Positions 32,001 through 40,739 of a DNA stretch of 45,318 bases are shown here, piece after piece (the first letter of the stretch is position 1; every line of letters begins with the position of its first letter). Both the position numbers and the translations under genes were made by a program. The stretch comes from Chitinophagales bacterium (GTDB lineage Bacteria; Bacteroidota; Bacteroidia; Chitinophagales; LD1). The notes below the pieces were generated by a model. That model searched no databases. It had not been told where the DNA came from and saw only the letters and a program-made list of their open reading frames with translations. Location of the stretch: contig JANWXI010000013.1 in the NCBI GenBank assembly GCA_025057415.1, forward strand, positions 1 to 45,318. Direction: 5' to 3'.

Positions 32001-34624
32001 TACTGAGGAGTACCTCCGGTTACCGTAATATTAATAGACCCGTTACTACCGCCATGGCAGGATACATTTGTGTGTGTTTCGCTGAGGGTAAGTTGAGTCG
32101 GCTGAGTAATGGTAACACTTAGAGGCACAGTACAACCGTTGAAATCGGTCAGGTTACCGGAGTATGTGCCCGGCGGCAGGTTAGGTATGGTGGTTGTGCC
32201 CGCCGGTACCGGATTACCCTGAAACGAATAAGGAGGAGTACCGCCACCTACAGTTAAGGTGATGCTGCCGTTGTTAGCGCCAAAGCATGTTACGTTGGTA
32301 CCGGTTGCGGTAGCAGTAAGAGGCGATGCCGGTTGGGTTAGCGTCACCGAATCAACCCGTTGACATTGGTTGGCATCCGTAATCGTGACGATGTACTTGC
32401 CGGCGCCCAAATTCTGTGGATTGCTGCCGCTTACCGTATTGGGGTTCCATGAGTATGTATAGGCAGGAGTGCCCCCTGATACATTCACGTTGATACTGCC
32501 GGTGTTATTACCGAAACATCCGATGTTCTGTGAATTGATGGTATAATTGAGCGGAGGTGGTTCGCTGATGGTAACTGAGCCGGTAATGGTACAACCGTTA
32601 TCATCGGTTACGGTAACTGTGTAACTGCCAGCGCCCAGGTTGAGGTTTGTTTGACCCGTAGCAATATTGCTCCAGTAGTACGTATAGGGTGGATTTCCGC
32701 CCGAGGGATTAGCTGTGGCGCTACCCTTCTCGCTTTGATAACAACTATCGTTTATGGCAGTAATGTTCAAAGTAAGCGGTGGAGGATTATTTATTGTTCC
32801 ACTGGCGCTGGCCGTACAGTTATTTCCGTCTGTTACCGTTACACTAATGGGACCGGGCGATAGATTTGATGCCACGGGGTTGTTGGCAGCGCCGTTGCTC
32901 CACGTGTAAGAATAGTTTGGTACTCCCCCCGATAATACCGAAACGATGGCTTGCCCGTTGTTGCTTCCGGCACAACTGGGGCTGAGCGTTGAGAGCGATA
33001 TGTTCATCCCTGCGCCCGGTTGGTAAATTGTCACGCTGCCGGAGAATATATGGGATGGGTCTGAGTCGGTGTAGGTGTAAGTATAGGTACCTGCGGTAAG
33101 TCCGGAAATGGTAAATCCTGTACCGCCATTAGACCAGGTAACATTGGGCGTTCCGGTTGTACCGGTTACAGTAAGAGTTATTGACCCGTTACTACCGCCG
33201 TAACAGGTTACATTGGTTGAACTTACACTTGACGTAATTCCACAGGGAAGTTGCGCAATGGTGGCCGTGTATTGAAGTAGTGCGGAGCAGCCGTTGGCAT
33301 CTGTAAAATCGGCAATCCAGGTACCTGCTGGTAAGGAAACCGTATAACCCGGTATTCCCGCCCAATTGACGTTTTGGTATGGCGGAGTGCCACCCGATAT
33401 GGAAATGGTTACCGTGCCATTACCGCCGCAGGGAGCATTGGTGCTGGATGTAGTGGCTGTGAGCGGAGGCGGTTGGTTAACGGTGTACTGTGCCGTGGTG
33501 GTACACACTCCGTCGGTCACCGTCACAGTGTAAGTACCGGCAGATAGCCCGATGGTAGGGTTAGTGTTTTGTCCGTTGCTCCACTGGTAGGTGTAACCGC
33601 CGTATCCGGCAGAGGGTCCAAATCCGCCGGAGGGGGTAAGCGTAATGCTGCCGTTAAGCCCACCATTGCAGGGCGGCGGCTGTATATTGGGTGTAAGGGT
33701 TATAGGCGGGTTGATAGTTACCGGATGACTGTACGTGTTAGTACATCCGGTTATATCAGTTATAGTAAGTGTAACGTTGTAAGTGCCATAACCCGGGTAA
33801 GTGTGCACGGGGTGTTGCTGGTTAGAAGTGGTACCATCGCCAAAATTCCATGCCCACGAAGCCACACTGCCTAAGCTGCTGGTAGAAATATCCGTAAACT
33901 GCAAGGTGGTATTGCAACTCTGATAGTTCACACCTGCCACCCAGTTAGATATATTTTTAATACATACCTGCTGCAGGTTAGTGCCGCCACCCGTGGCTCC
34001 GCTCCAACCCCAGTTTACGATATTATTGCCTCCAAAGTACTGGTTTACAATGTTTGGTATGACAATCTGTTGACGAATAACCCCGTTGAAATACACCGTG
34101 AGCGTATTGGTGTTTACATCCCACACGATGCGCACCGTGTGCCACACACAGTTATCAATGTTACCCTGGCTCGTCAGCGCCGGAACTGCTGAGGCAACAT
34201 TATGGTTGTATAACCCTCCGGAATTGATGCCTATGTGGTCGTAAGGCGGGTCATTTGCGGGTGAACCGTTTTGCCAGGTGTCAAATTCCACGGCAAGCGA
34301 AAATGGTTGATTGCCACCGGAGGCGTACCCCATTGCCTCTCCGGGCATTCCCATGCCATTCGGATTGGTTGTGAGTACAAAAACTATCCCGTCGGCCCCG
34401 CTGGCACCGTTACAACCCAGAAATACATCAAAAGTAAAGTCAAAGCTGTTGTTAAGGTTAATGGTGTTGCTTTGATAGATAGCTCCTGCCTGATTGTTGG
34501 CATTTGGGGTAAGTTGAAAGCAATTACACCCGCTGATAGGCGTAGCGCTGCCGAGCAAAGTGTAGTTTTGAGCGAGTGTGCTGGCCGTACATAAGAGAAG
34601 TAAAGCAGATAAAATGCTGCGCAT
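29039..34624 (-). CDS. SprB-like giant surface protein: L-type lectin, PKD, 18 SprB repeats, type B sorting domain
   Basis: An 1861-residue exported protein. Residues 1-18 are a signal peptide (MRSILSALLLLCTASTLAQ). About 19-225 is a legume-lectin-like (L-type) domain: GADGIVFVL, SLAVEFDTWQNG, IGINSGGLYNHN and WHTVRIVWDVNTNTLTVYFNG are its typical strands. A PKD domain follows (WAWNFGDGTTSNQQHPVHTY). I count 18 SprB-type repeats of about 77 residues, each with an xTNVTCxGxNNGSI start, GGTPPYxYxW middle and YTVTVTDxNGC ending. The final 90 residues (FPNAFTPGNYDNINDTW, IFNRWGEKIFE, WDGRYKG, PGVYTYQAQI) are the type IX type B sorting signal. SprB itself is the mobile gliding adhesin of Flavobacterium; the lectin suggests polysaccharide binding here. 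Start 34624 lies 15 bp behind a TATCTTTG box. Confidence 0.92.
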   Translation of the reverse strand: MRSILSALLLLCTASTLAQNYTLLGSATPISGCNCFQLTPNANNQAGAIYQSNTINLNNSFDFTFDVFLGCNGASGADGIVFVLTTNPNGMGMPGEAMGYASGGNQPFSLAVEFDTWQNGSPANDPPYDHIGINSGGLYNHNVASAVPALTSQGNIDNCVWHTVRIVWDVNTNTLTVYFNGVIRQQIVIPNIVNQYFGGNNIVNWGWSGATGGGTNLQQVCIKNISNWVAGVNYQSCNTTLQFTDISTSSLGSVASWAWNFGDGTTSNQQHPVHTYPGYGTYNVTLTITDITGCTNTYSHPVTINPPITLTPNIQPPPCNGGLNGSITLTPSGGFGPSAGYGGYTYQWSNGQNTNPTIGLSAGTYTVTVTDGVCTTTAQYTVNQPPPLTATTSSTNAPCGGNGTVTISISGGTPPYQNVNWAGIPGYTVSLPAGTWIADFTDANGCSALLQYTATIAQLPCGITSSVSSTNVTCYGGSNGSITLTVTGTTGTPNVTWSNGGTGFTISGLTAGTYTYTYTDSDPSHIFSGSVTIYQPGAGMNISLSTLSPSCAGSNNGQAIVSVLSGGVPNYSYTWSNGAANNPVASNLSPGPISVTVTDGNNCTASASGTINNPPPLTLNITAINDSCYQSEKGSATANPSGGNPPYTYYWSNIATGQTNLNLGAGSYTVTVTDDNGCTITGSVTISEPPPLNYTINSQNIGCFGNNTGSINVNVSGGTPAYTYSWNPNTVSGSNPQNLGAGKYIVTITDANQCQRVDSVTLTQPASPLTATATGTNVTCFGANNGSITLTVGGGTPPYSFQGNPVPAGTTTIPNLPPGTYSGNLTDFNGCTVPLSVTITQPTQLTLSETHTNVSCHGGSNGSINITVTGGTPQYNYQWNDGNTNEDRSGLTQGTYQLTVTDNNSCSASLSVTITQPPALSISATPTHILCHGNATGSINVTVSGGVPAYTYLWNDNNTNEDRTNIPAGFYIVTATDQNGCNITSSATVNQPPQLTASATSTNVTCFGANNGSITLTVGGGTPPYSFQGNPVPAGTTTLPNLPPNTYSGNLTDFNGCTVPLSVTITQPAQLTLNETHTNVTCNGGINGAIDVTVTGGTSPYNYLWNDNNQNEDRNGLSANNYSLTVTDFNGCSASISVTITQPPAPAMTVNVTDAPCFGANGTATANPTPGNMSYTYTWSAGSSTAQTVNLPQGNYTVTATDASNCNQTAAFTINQPPDIIPNESLTHINCTGNATGSIVLNPSGGNGGPYSYNWNPNVSSGNVGSLLTAGPYQITITDQAGCAKNVTVTLTQPPQPLTINIQSSNVTCFGLNNGSITITSSGGTPGYNYTWNPNVSNSQSASNLAPNTYIITVSDQNNCSLVVNISIAQPNQPLNVTPTVTNLSCHQSNDGAITWNVNGGTFPYQYLWSPNVANGNSASSLPVGTYQVTVTDQNGCVANATANITAPSPVTLSAVSSPVACAGESNGEITVNASGGTPGNNGYTYSWAPPVSTTNTANVPAGLFTITAYDANNCSASVNVTVTEPSQLSITSTVTNVTCHGLNDGTLTAIASGGTMPYSYSITQDGVNFTNSSTGFFGNIIPGAYTLLVNDSNGCTLTLPFNITEPAPITESISTADVTCYGFNNGQATITVSGGVSPYEFSLSNGSFSSTGQFTDLSFGTYYVTITDNNGCSVQNSFAILQPDPVTFTVEPSPAIVKLGEPLPLVVTTNQSGPVTYNWQPPVGLSCYDCPNPTFEGIQSLQYTVQVTNADGCTGTAVVFVKVEPVYDIFFPNAFTPGNYDNINDTWQIFGNISAIKQLNIKIFNRWGEKIFESDDIYFKWDGRYKGEFVQPGVYTYQAQIIWLDNHSDSHYKGSITVIR

Positions 34625-34638
34625 CCGGTGTGTTTCGT

Positions 34639-34646
34639 CAAAGATA
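34639..34646 (-). promoter_or_regulatory. Promoter -7 box for the SprB-like gene
   Basis: On the minus strand TATCTTTG matches TAnnTTTG, 15 bp before the ATG at 34624, leaving a very short leader. It shows that the giant gene has its own promoter although speA lies only 77 bp upstream in the same direction. Confidence 0.45.
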
Positions 34647-34701
34647 TATTTTAAGAGTATAAAGATAGACATTTCGTTGCAAACACATAACTGTGGATTG
34701 C

Positions 34702-36096
34702 TCAATATCCCAGTATGCGCAACATGCTCTCGGCCGTCTGTTCTTCGGCAAATACCTTGTAGGTGAATTCGTTCTTCTTCTTCTCATCCACCAGAATGTG
34801 AGGGGGCGACGGAAGGAGACAGTGTTTTATACCCCCATAACCGCTCAGTGTATCCTGATAGGCGCCGGTGTTAAAAAAGCCTATGTAGAGTTTTTCGTTT
34901 TGTTTGATTTTGGGCAAATATACCTGGTTGATATGAGCATCGCTGTTGTAGAAGTCGCCCACATCGCAGGTTATGCCGCCCAGGTTTACATGGTGGTATT
35001 CATCATCCCATTTGTTGATGGGCAACATGATGAAGCGCTGCGATAGGCCCCATATATCGGGCAGGTTGTTCATCAGAGAGCCGTCCAGCATATACCAGGT
35101 TTCCCGGTCATTTTGCTGCTTTTGACCCAGCACCGAAAAAATCACCGCTCCGCTCTCGCCTACCGTGTAGCTCCCAAACTCTGTGAATATGTCCGGCTCG
35201 TCAACCCCTTCCTGATTACAGGTGGTTTTTATCTGGCTTACAATTTCGTTAATCATGTACTCATAATCAAAATCAAAGGTTAGGGAGTGTTTTATGGGCA
35301 TACCCCCTCCTAAATTGAGCGCGGTAAGGTCGGGGCAAATTTTCTTTAAATCGCAATACACATCGAGCGCTTTGTGAAACTCTGTCCAGTAGTAGTTTAC
35401 GTCTTTGATGCCGGTGTCAATAAAGAAATGCAGCATCTTGAGCTTAAAATGGGGGTTATCTTTGAGCTTTTGCTGGTAGTAGGGTACTATGTCGTTGTAA
35501 CGTACCCCCAGCCGCGAAGTGTAAAACTCATACTTGGGTTCTTCTTCGGCAGCGATGCGAATGCCGATGTTTATTGGCTCGGGCGGAGTGCCGTATTTAT
35601 CTAACTCCTCCAGGTTATCCAACACCGGAATGATGTTTTTATAACCGTTCCGGAATGCTTCCAGAATGTTGTCAATGTATCGCTGTGGTTTGAAGCCGTT
35701 ACATATTATATATAAATCTTTTTTAATCTTTTTCTTTTCCTCCAGTTTTTTAATGAGGTCAAAATCAAAAGCAGAGGAAGTTTCGAGATGTGTTTTGTTG
35801 CGCAGCGCCTCTTCTACCACAAAACTGAAATGCGAACTTTTGGTGCAGTAGCAATAGTAATAATCGCCCCGATAGTCGTTATTGGCAATAGCAGCATTAA
35901 ACAGGCGCCGCGCTTTTTGTATCTGCTGCCCTATTTTGGGCAAATACGTAATGCGCAGCGGAGTACCGTACTTTTCAATGATTTCCATCAAGGGCAAATC
36001 ATTCCAGTAGAGAAAACCCTTCTCTTCGCGGAAGTCGCGTTGCGGAAAGTCAAACGACTGAGCGATAAGGTCGCGGTATTTTTGTTTTTTGTTCAT
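34702..36096 (-). CDS. speA: Biosynthetic arginine decarboxylase (short form)
   Basis: A 464-residue PLP enzyme with an alanine-racemase-like barrel, which converts arginine to agmatine for polyamine synthesis (EC 4.1.1.19). The PLP Lys is Lys86 in CYCTKSSHF; GIRIAAEEEPKYEFYTSRLGV and ALNLGGGMPIKHS are barrel segments that bind the cofactor phosphate; EFGSYTVGESGAVIFSV and TCDVGDFY, with the catalytic Cys, come from the C-terminal part. It is shorter than the E. coli SpeA of more than 600 residues because it lacks an inserted helical domain, as usual in Bacteroidota. Diaminopimelate or ornithine decarboxylases are related alternatives, but the Glu-rich barrel segment fits arginine decarboxylase better. 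Agmatine deiminase genes are not adjacent. Confidence 0.88.
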   Translation of the reverse strand: MNKKQKYRDLIAQSFDFPQRDFREEKGFLYWNDLPLMEIIEKYGTPLRITYLPKIGQQIQKARRLFNAAIANNDYRGDYYYCYCTKSSHFSFVVEEALRNKTHLETSSAFDFDLIKKLEEKKKIKKDLYIICNGFKPQRYIDNILEAFRNGYKNIIPVLDNLEELDKYGTPPEPINIGIRIAAEEEPKYEFYTSRLGVRYNDIVPYYQQKLKDNPHFKLKMLHFFIDTGIKDVNYYWTEFHKALDVYCDLKKICPDLTALNLGGGMPIKHSLTFDFDYEYMINEIVSQIKTTCNQEGVDEPDIFTEFGSYTVGESGAVIFSVLGQKQQNDRETWYMLDGSLMNNLPDIWGLSQRFIMLPINKWDDEYHHVNLGGITCDVGDFYNSDAHINQVYLPKIKQNEKLYIGFFNTGAYQDTLSGYGGIKHCLLPSPPHILVDEKKKNEFTYKVFAEEQTAESMLRILGY

Positions 36097-36296
36097 TTTT
36101 TAAATCGGGCACGAATGTAATGAAAGCGTTGGGTATATTCACAGGCGCTTCTGCGCGCAACATTTCGCAAAATCGTTGTGTTGCGGCAAGCGCATTAATC
36201 ACCTTTAAGCTAGCCAATAAAGTGCGACAGGCATTATCAACTTTGCTATACTTCAGAAATTTAATCACCACAAGGAGAGTGATTGACCAGTACTAC

Positions 36297-36472
36297 GGGG
36301 TGCCCCCGCTGCCAAGCGTTGCAAGGCAGCGGGGTCGGGCTTGCTGCGGGGTACGCTTTCGCTCCCGCCGCGCCCGCATTTTGTTTTATTACAAAGGTGC
36401 TGGCGCGGCCGCTTCGCTGCGCTCGCGCCCTCCGCATCCCTCACCCGGGCAAGCGCCCCGGCAGCTCTTGCG
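36297..36472 (+). repeat. Dispersed structured GC-rich element, copy C
   Basis: It opens GGGGTGCCCCC, then the first helix CCGCTGCC/GGCAGCGG (perfect, 8 bp) around AAGCGTTGCAA, then the core GCGGG...CCCGC (A:T in copies A and B changed to G:C), then GCCGCGCC and GGCGCGGC pairing 8 bp around an AT-rich insert with ATTTTGTTTTATTAC that the other copies lack, and finally CATCCCTCACCCGGGC with a CCGGG/CCCGG hairpin. It lies between the divergent speA and DUF2723 genes. Confidence 0.8.
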
Positions 36473-37012
36473 TTGCGCAGAGCGGCACAGGTATGCAAGT
36501 GTAGCCGTCACTGTTTGTACAATGAATGATTTTAAAGTTTTAAGAGTCCAGCCAAACCTTACAGCAACTACACTGCGAGCCGCTTGCGGCGCCTTGCAGA
36601 GTAACAACGCAAATAATCCAATTCACATACAGCCCCGCGCCCGCGCCTGCGGCGCGGGCGCCACCCATACACTTCCAACCTCTTCGCCCGTCAACACATT
36701 AACCGCCATCCACAATAAGAATGAAAGAAATTTTAGATAAATATTTATTTTAATATTTTCGTTATAGGCGCATCATGTACTTTTCTTTTAATGAGCAAAT
36801 CTCTTCAATCAGTCATTGTAATTATTGAGATAGACACAACGAACTGTAATGCACCCCACAATTCATTACCTAACACGACCCGGGGCTTTACATGCAAAAA
36901 TTAGCATCGTTTATTTCCTGTATTCAGGTTAAAACAAAACTCATCCTTTCCAAAAAGCTGACACCCTCTTGTCGACCGGAAAATATTTCCCGTTCGCGCT
37001 TGTGGAAACACC
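36473..37012. other. Gene-free region upstream of the DUF2723 gene
   Basis: About 540 bp with no convincing gene. It contains a perfect 11-bp all-GC hairpin with a TGC loop at 36637-36661 (CGCGCC-rich arms). Beyond it the DNA becomes AT-rich up to the promoter-like pair at 37013. Open frames across it owe their length to the GC-rich repeat and lack coding character. Confidence 0.55.
36637..36661. repeat. 11-bp perfect GC-only hairpin
   Basis: Arms 36637-36647 and 36651-36661 are perfect reverse complements made only of G and C, with loop TGC. No T-run follows, so it is not a standard terminator. It lies 165 bp behind repeat copy C and may be a satellite of that element. Confidence 0.6.
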
Positions 37013-37043
37013 TTGCGTTGCAATGTGCTCCAAAATAATATTT
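37013..37043 (+). promoter_or_regulatory. Candidate promoter of the DUF2723 gene
   Basis: TTG at 37013-37015 and TAATATTT at 37036-37043 are 20 bp apart, near the Bacteroidota -33/-7 layout, and the box lies 27 bp before the ATG. Confidence 0.4.
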
Positions 37044-37069
37044 TTACCGCCCTATCCTAAACCACACGA

Positions 37070-40000
37070 ATGCAGAAATACAAGTTAATAAACAACATAA
37101 CCGGTTGGGTTGTGTTTGTATTTGCCGCTGTAGTTTATACACTTACTATGGAAAAAAGCGGCAGCTTTTGGGATTGTGGCGAGTTCGTATCGGGGTGTTA
37201 TAAACTGCAGGTGGTACACCCGCCGGGCGCGCCCTTCTTCTTGATGCTCGGCAGAATTTTTACCCTTTTCAGCGGCGGAAATCCGTTAGTTGACGGTACG
37301 GGCGGAAAAGTAGCAGCATCGGTTAACTTCCTGAGTGCACTGGCCACCGCCGGCGCAGTAATGTTTACTTTTTGGACTGTCACGGCTCTGGTGCGCAAAG
37401 TCATCATTACCGATGGGCAATACACCACCCCGCGTATCATTGCCATCATGGGGGCGGGCTTGCTGGCTGCAACCTGCGCTACTTTCCTGGATAGCAGTTG
37501 GTTCAGCGCCGTGGAAGGCGAAGTGTATGCACTTTCACAATTCTTCATGTCAGCCATCGTATGGCTCATCATGAAGTGGGATGCCGATGACTCGCCTTAT
37601 GCCGATAGCTGGCTGCTACTCATCGCTTACCTCACCGGACTTTCTATCGGTGTGCACCTGCTTAGTTTGCTGGCTATACCTGCCATCTCTTTGGTGTACT
37701 ATTACAAGCGCAGCAAAAACCCCACCACTCTCGGGTGGTTTCTCGCCATAGGCGCCGGATTTCTCATCCTCGGATTGTACATGAAGTTTATCATATCTTA
37801 CACACAGTCGTATTTAGCGGGCATGGATTTATTCTTTGTCAACCTGCTCGGTTTAGGTTTCAACTCCGGTATTGTGTTTGGCGTATTGCTGCTCATCGCT
37901 CTCATTGTAAGTGTAATTTGGTACACCCACACCGGTACTGAGCGCGATTTTTACATTGCCGTAGGCATTGCGGGTTTGTATGCGCTCATCGGATTAGTGA
38001 TTGAAGACAGTGGCATGGCAAAACTCATTCGTTTGCTCATTGTAGGGGCCTTGTTTTTGGTGCGCAGGTACGGCGTTGATGCCCGCCGCACCCTTAACCT
38101 CGGCATGTTGGCGCTCGCTTTTTCATATATCGGTTATCTCTCTTACATCATGGTACCCATTCGCGCCATTGCGAACCCGCCTATCAACATGAACCGCCCC
38201 AACGACCCGTTCACCATTAAATCGTATGTGGACCGCGAGCAGTATGGCGACAGACCTTTGCTGTTTGGCCCTGCTTACACCGCTACCTTTGATGATATTG
38301 ACCGAACCAAGCCCTATGATACTATTGGTTGGCGTTGGGTGAAAGATGAAGCTACCAGGCGCTACATCAATACCGGTCCGAAGATTGATTACAACTTCAA
38401 GAGCAGTGCGAAAATGTTTTTCCCTCGTCTTGGATTTTGGCAAGAAGAAGCCAAGAAAAGTGCCTATCGCGCCTGGCTCAACCCTTCCTATTATGTATGG
38501 GACCGCGAAACCAACACTCCCGTGCAAACCTTTTCCCCTTCGCAGTTAGCTGAAGCCGAAGCGTATGTGCAAAAACTCAACAAAGATAACCCGGGCTATG
38601 ACGGGCGCGGCAAATACATCGTAAAAGACAAAATCACTTTTGCCGATAACCTCGCCTTCTTTTTCAAATATCAGGTGGGTTTCATGTATTTCCGGTATTT
38701 CTTCTGGAATTTTGCCGGTCGCCAAAACGACATTCAGGGCACTTACGCCAACGATGACGGGCGCTGGATTTCGGGAATTCCCTTTATCGATAAATCGGGT
38801 TTGTTTTACACACCCGAGTGGCCACAGGAAAACCTCCCGAAATGGGAATTAGCCAATAAAGCACGAAACAAATTTTACCTCATTCCCTTTATCATCGGAA
38901 TGGCGGGATTTCTCTATACGCTATACAGGCATGAAAAAATTTTCTGGATAATCCTTGTGCTTTTCGGCACAGCCGGTTTACTGCAAATCGTTTATCAAAA
39001 TGAGCCGCCTATAGAGCCGCGTGAACGTGATTATGCGCAGGCAGGTTCCTTCATTGTTTTTTGTATGTGGATCGGCTTTGGTTTCATCGCCCTGTACCAG
39101 TTCCTGAAAAACAAAATTGGCGAATTGCCCGGCACCGGAGTGGCGCTGGCATTATGCGCCGCGGCTCCGTTACTGATGGGTATGCAGGGCTGGGACGACC
39201 ACAACCGCCACGGTCGCCATACAGCACGCGATTTTGCCCGTTGCTACCTGGAGTCGTGTGCGCCCAATGCCGTTATTTTTACACAGGGCGATAACGACAC
39301 TTATCCGCTGTGGTATGCCCAGGAGGTGGAAGGCATACGCACCGATGTGCGCGTAATCAATCTCTCCTTGCTGGGTGTGGATTGGTACATTGACCAACTG
39401 CGTTACAAAATTAACGATGCCCCGCCTTTAAAACTCACCTTCCGTCCTGACCAATACGCAGGTGACAGACGGAACGTGTGCCGCTACAGGCCCGTACAGG
39501 GCATTGCCCCTGGCACCCCGGTAGAACTCAGCAAAATGATGAAAATAATGGCCAGTGACGACCCCCGCTTTACCGACCGCGAAACCGAAGAAAGCTACTA
39601 CTTTACCAAAACCTTTTACATAGACGTGGATACTGCCAAAGCTGCGCAGATGAACTTTGTATCGCCCGATGAGCGTTCGCAACTGGTGCCGCGCATGGAG
39701 TGGACCATCAGCAACAACGCGCTGGTGAAAAACGACCTTATGACGCTGGATATCATTGCCAACAACTTTATGGAGCGCCCTATCTATTTTGCTGTATCGG
39801 TGGCGCCTGATGCTTACCTCGGGCTTGAAAAATATTTTCAGTTAGAAGGGCTGGCGTATCGGATTGTGCCTAAAGTAAATGCAGGCGGCTCACCCTACAG
39901 CGCTCCGCCGCGTACCGATGTCATGTACGAAAATATGATGAAAAAATTCCGCTTCGGAAACATTGCAGAAAATCCCCATATATACCTGGACGAGAACAAT

Positions 40001-40585
40001 TTGCGGATGGTCGTAAACGTAAAAGGAAACTTCGGTCGCCTGGCTGAAGGGTTGATTGCCAAAGGTGAAAAACAAAAAGCTGCCGAGGTAATTGACTATT
40101 CCTTAAAAGTGATGCCCCCCGATAAAGTGCCCCATTCCGTGTTTGACTATCAATACCCGGAAATCTACTACAAAGCCGGGCAACCCGAAAAAGCGCGCAA
40201 ACTCCTCACCGAAATGTGGAACGATTGCAAAGATTATCTCAATTACTACCAGACCGTTTACCGCTGGACGCTGAACAACGCTACGCGCAGCGGTGACATG
40301 GAGTACGTGGAGCGGCTCAAACAGGGGGGCTTTACAGAGCGCCGCGAGGTACGAGAAAAACTTTACATCATGCAGGAGCTCGTGCAAACTGTGCTGGAGA
40401 ACGAAGAGCCCGAGCTGTATGCCAAACTCGGTATGAACATCGGTCCCTGGTTGTACCCACAGGTACAATCAAAAGCCGAGTTGGACTCGATACTTGCCAC
40501 CTCCAATGATCCCTCTGCTACTTTAGCAATTAAACTGCGAAATGAATTGCTTCGTTACAAGTTCGGTTTCGTAAGTTTTATGTAG
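37070..40585 (+). CDS. DUF2723 (GT117-type) multi-spanning membrane glycosyltransferase-like protein
   Basis: An 1171-residue protein. The first 350 residues and the segment around 600-710 carry many hydrophobic helices (more than ten in all). The N-terminal loop has SGSFWDCGEFVSGCYKLQVVHPPGAPFF, the conserved DUF2723 signature with an acidic pair as in GT-C enzymes such as protein O-mannosyltransferases. The C-terminal 450 residues are mostly soluble and contain NAVIFTQGDNDTYPLWY and tetratrico-like helices near the end (AEVIDYSLKVMPPD, KARKLLTEMW). The family is very widespread in Bacteroidota and is classed with GT117; transfer of a lipid-linked sugar to exported proteins is the usual proposal, not proven. 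The gene stands alone, opposite speA. Confidence 0.9.
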   Translation: MQKYKLINNITGWVVFVFAAVVYTLTMEKSGSFWDCGEFVSGCYKLQVVHPPGAPFFLMLGRIFTLFSGGNPLVDGTGGKVAASVNFLSALATAGAVMFTFWTVTALVRKVIITDGQYTTPRIIAIMGAGLLAATCATFLDSSWFSAVEGEVYALSQFFMSAIVWLIMKWDADDSPYADSWLLLIAYLTGLSIGVHLLSLLAIPAISLVYYYKRSKNPTTLGWFLAIGAGFLILGLYMKFIISYTQSYLAGMDLFFVNLLGLGFNSGIVFGVLLLIALIVSVIWYTHTGTERDFYIAVGIAGLYALIGLVIEDSGMAKLIRLLIVGALFLVRRYGVDARRTLNLGMLALAFSYIGYLSYIMVPIRAIANPPINMNRPNDPFTIKSYVDREQYGDRPLLFGPAYTATFDDIDRTKPYDTIGWRWVKDEATRRYINTGPKIDYNFKSSAKMFFPRLGFWQEEAKKSAYRAWLNPSYYVWDRETNTPVQTFSPSQLAEAEAYVQKLNKDNPGYDGRGKYIVKDKITFADNLAFFFKYQVGFMYFRYFFWNFAGRQNDIQGTYANDDGRWISGIPFIDKSGLFYTPEWPQENLPKWELANKARNKFYLIPFIIGMAGFLYTLYRHEKIFWIILVLFGTAGLLQIVYQNEPPIEPRERDYAQAGSFIVFCMWIGFGFIALYQFLKNKIGELPGTGVALALCAAAPLLMGMQGWDDHNRHGRHTARDFARCYLESCAPNAVIFTQGDNDTYPLWYAQEVEGIRTDVRVINLSLLGVDWYIDQLRYKINDAPPLKLTFRPDQYAGDRRNVCRYRPVQGIAPGTPVELSKMMKIMASDDPRFTDRETEESYYFTKTFYIDVDTAKAAQMNFVSPDERSQLVPRMEWTISNNALVKNDLMTLDIIANNFMERPIYFAVSVAPDAYLGLEKYFQLEGLAYRIVPKVNAGGSPYSAPPRTDVMYENMMKKFRFGNIAENPHIYLDENNLRMVVNVKGNFGRLAEGLIAKGEKQKAAEVIDYSLKVMPPDKVPHSVFDYQYPEIYYKAGQPEKARKLLTEMWNDCKDYLNYYQTVYRWTLNNATRSGDMEYVERLKQGGFTERREVREKLYIMQELVQTVLENEEPELYAKLGMNIGPWLYPQVQSKAELDSILATSNDPSATLAIKLRNELLRYKFGFVSFM

Positions 40586-40739
40586 CAACGTGTGTTTATA
40601 CCAAACAGGTTAATCAGTTTCATCACCCAACGGCGGTAGCGGAGCGTTTGTGCAAAGTACTCTATACCATCGCGGTAAAGGAAAAATTTTGTGTTTGGGG
40701 TATGTTAACAAAGCGGCAGTGCGTACATGATGAGAAGTA

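Noticed and set aside
29039-34624. CRISPR-like array suggested by regular spacing of similar DNA segments
   Set aside because: The period is about 230 bp, the segments are coding, and the repetition is explained by SprB protein repeats.
36120-36740. 206-residue frame across repeat copy C
   Set aside because: Its length comes from GC-rich repeat DNA; the similar peptide (GVGLVTGYASLP-like) appears at the other copies only because the repeat is the same.
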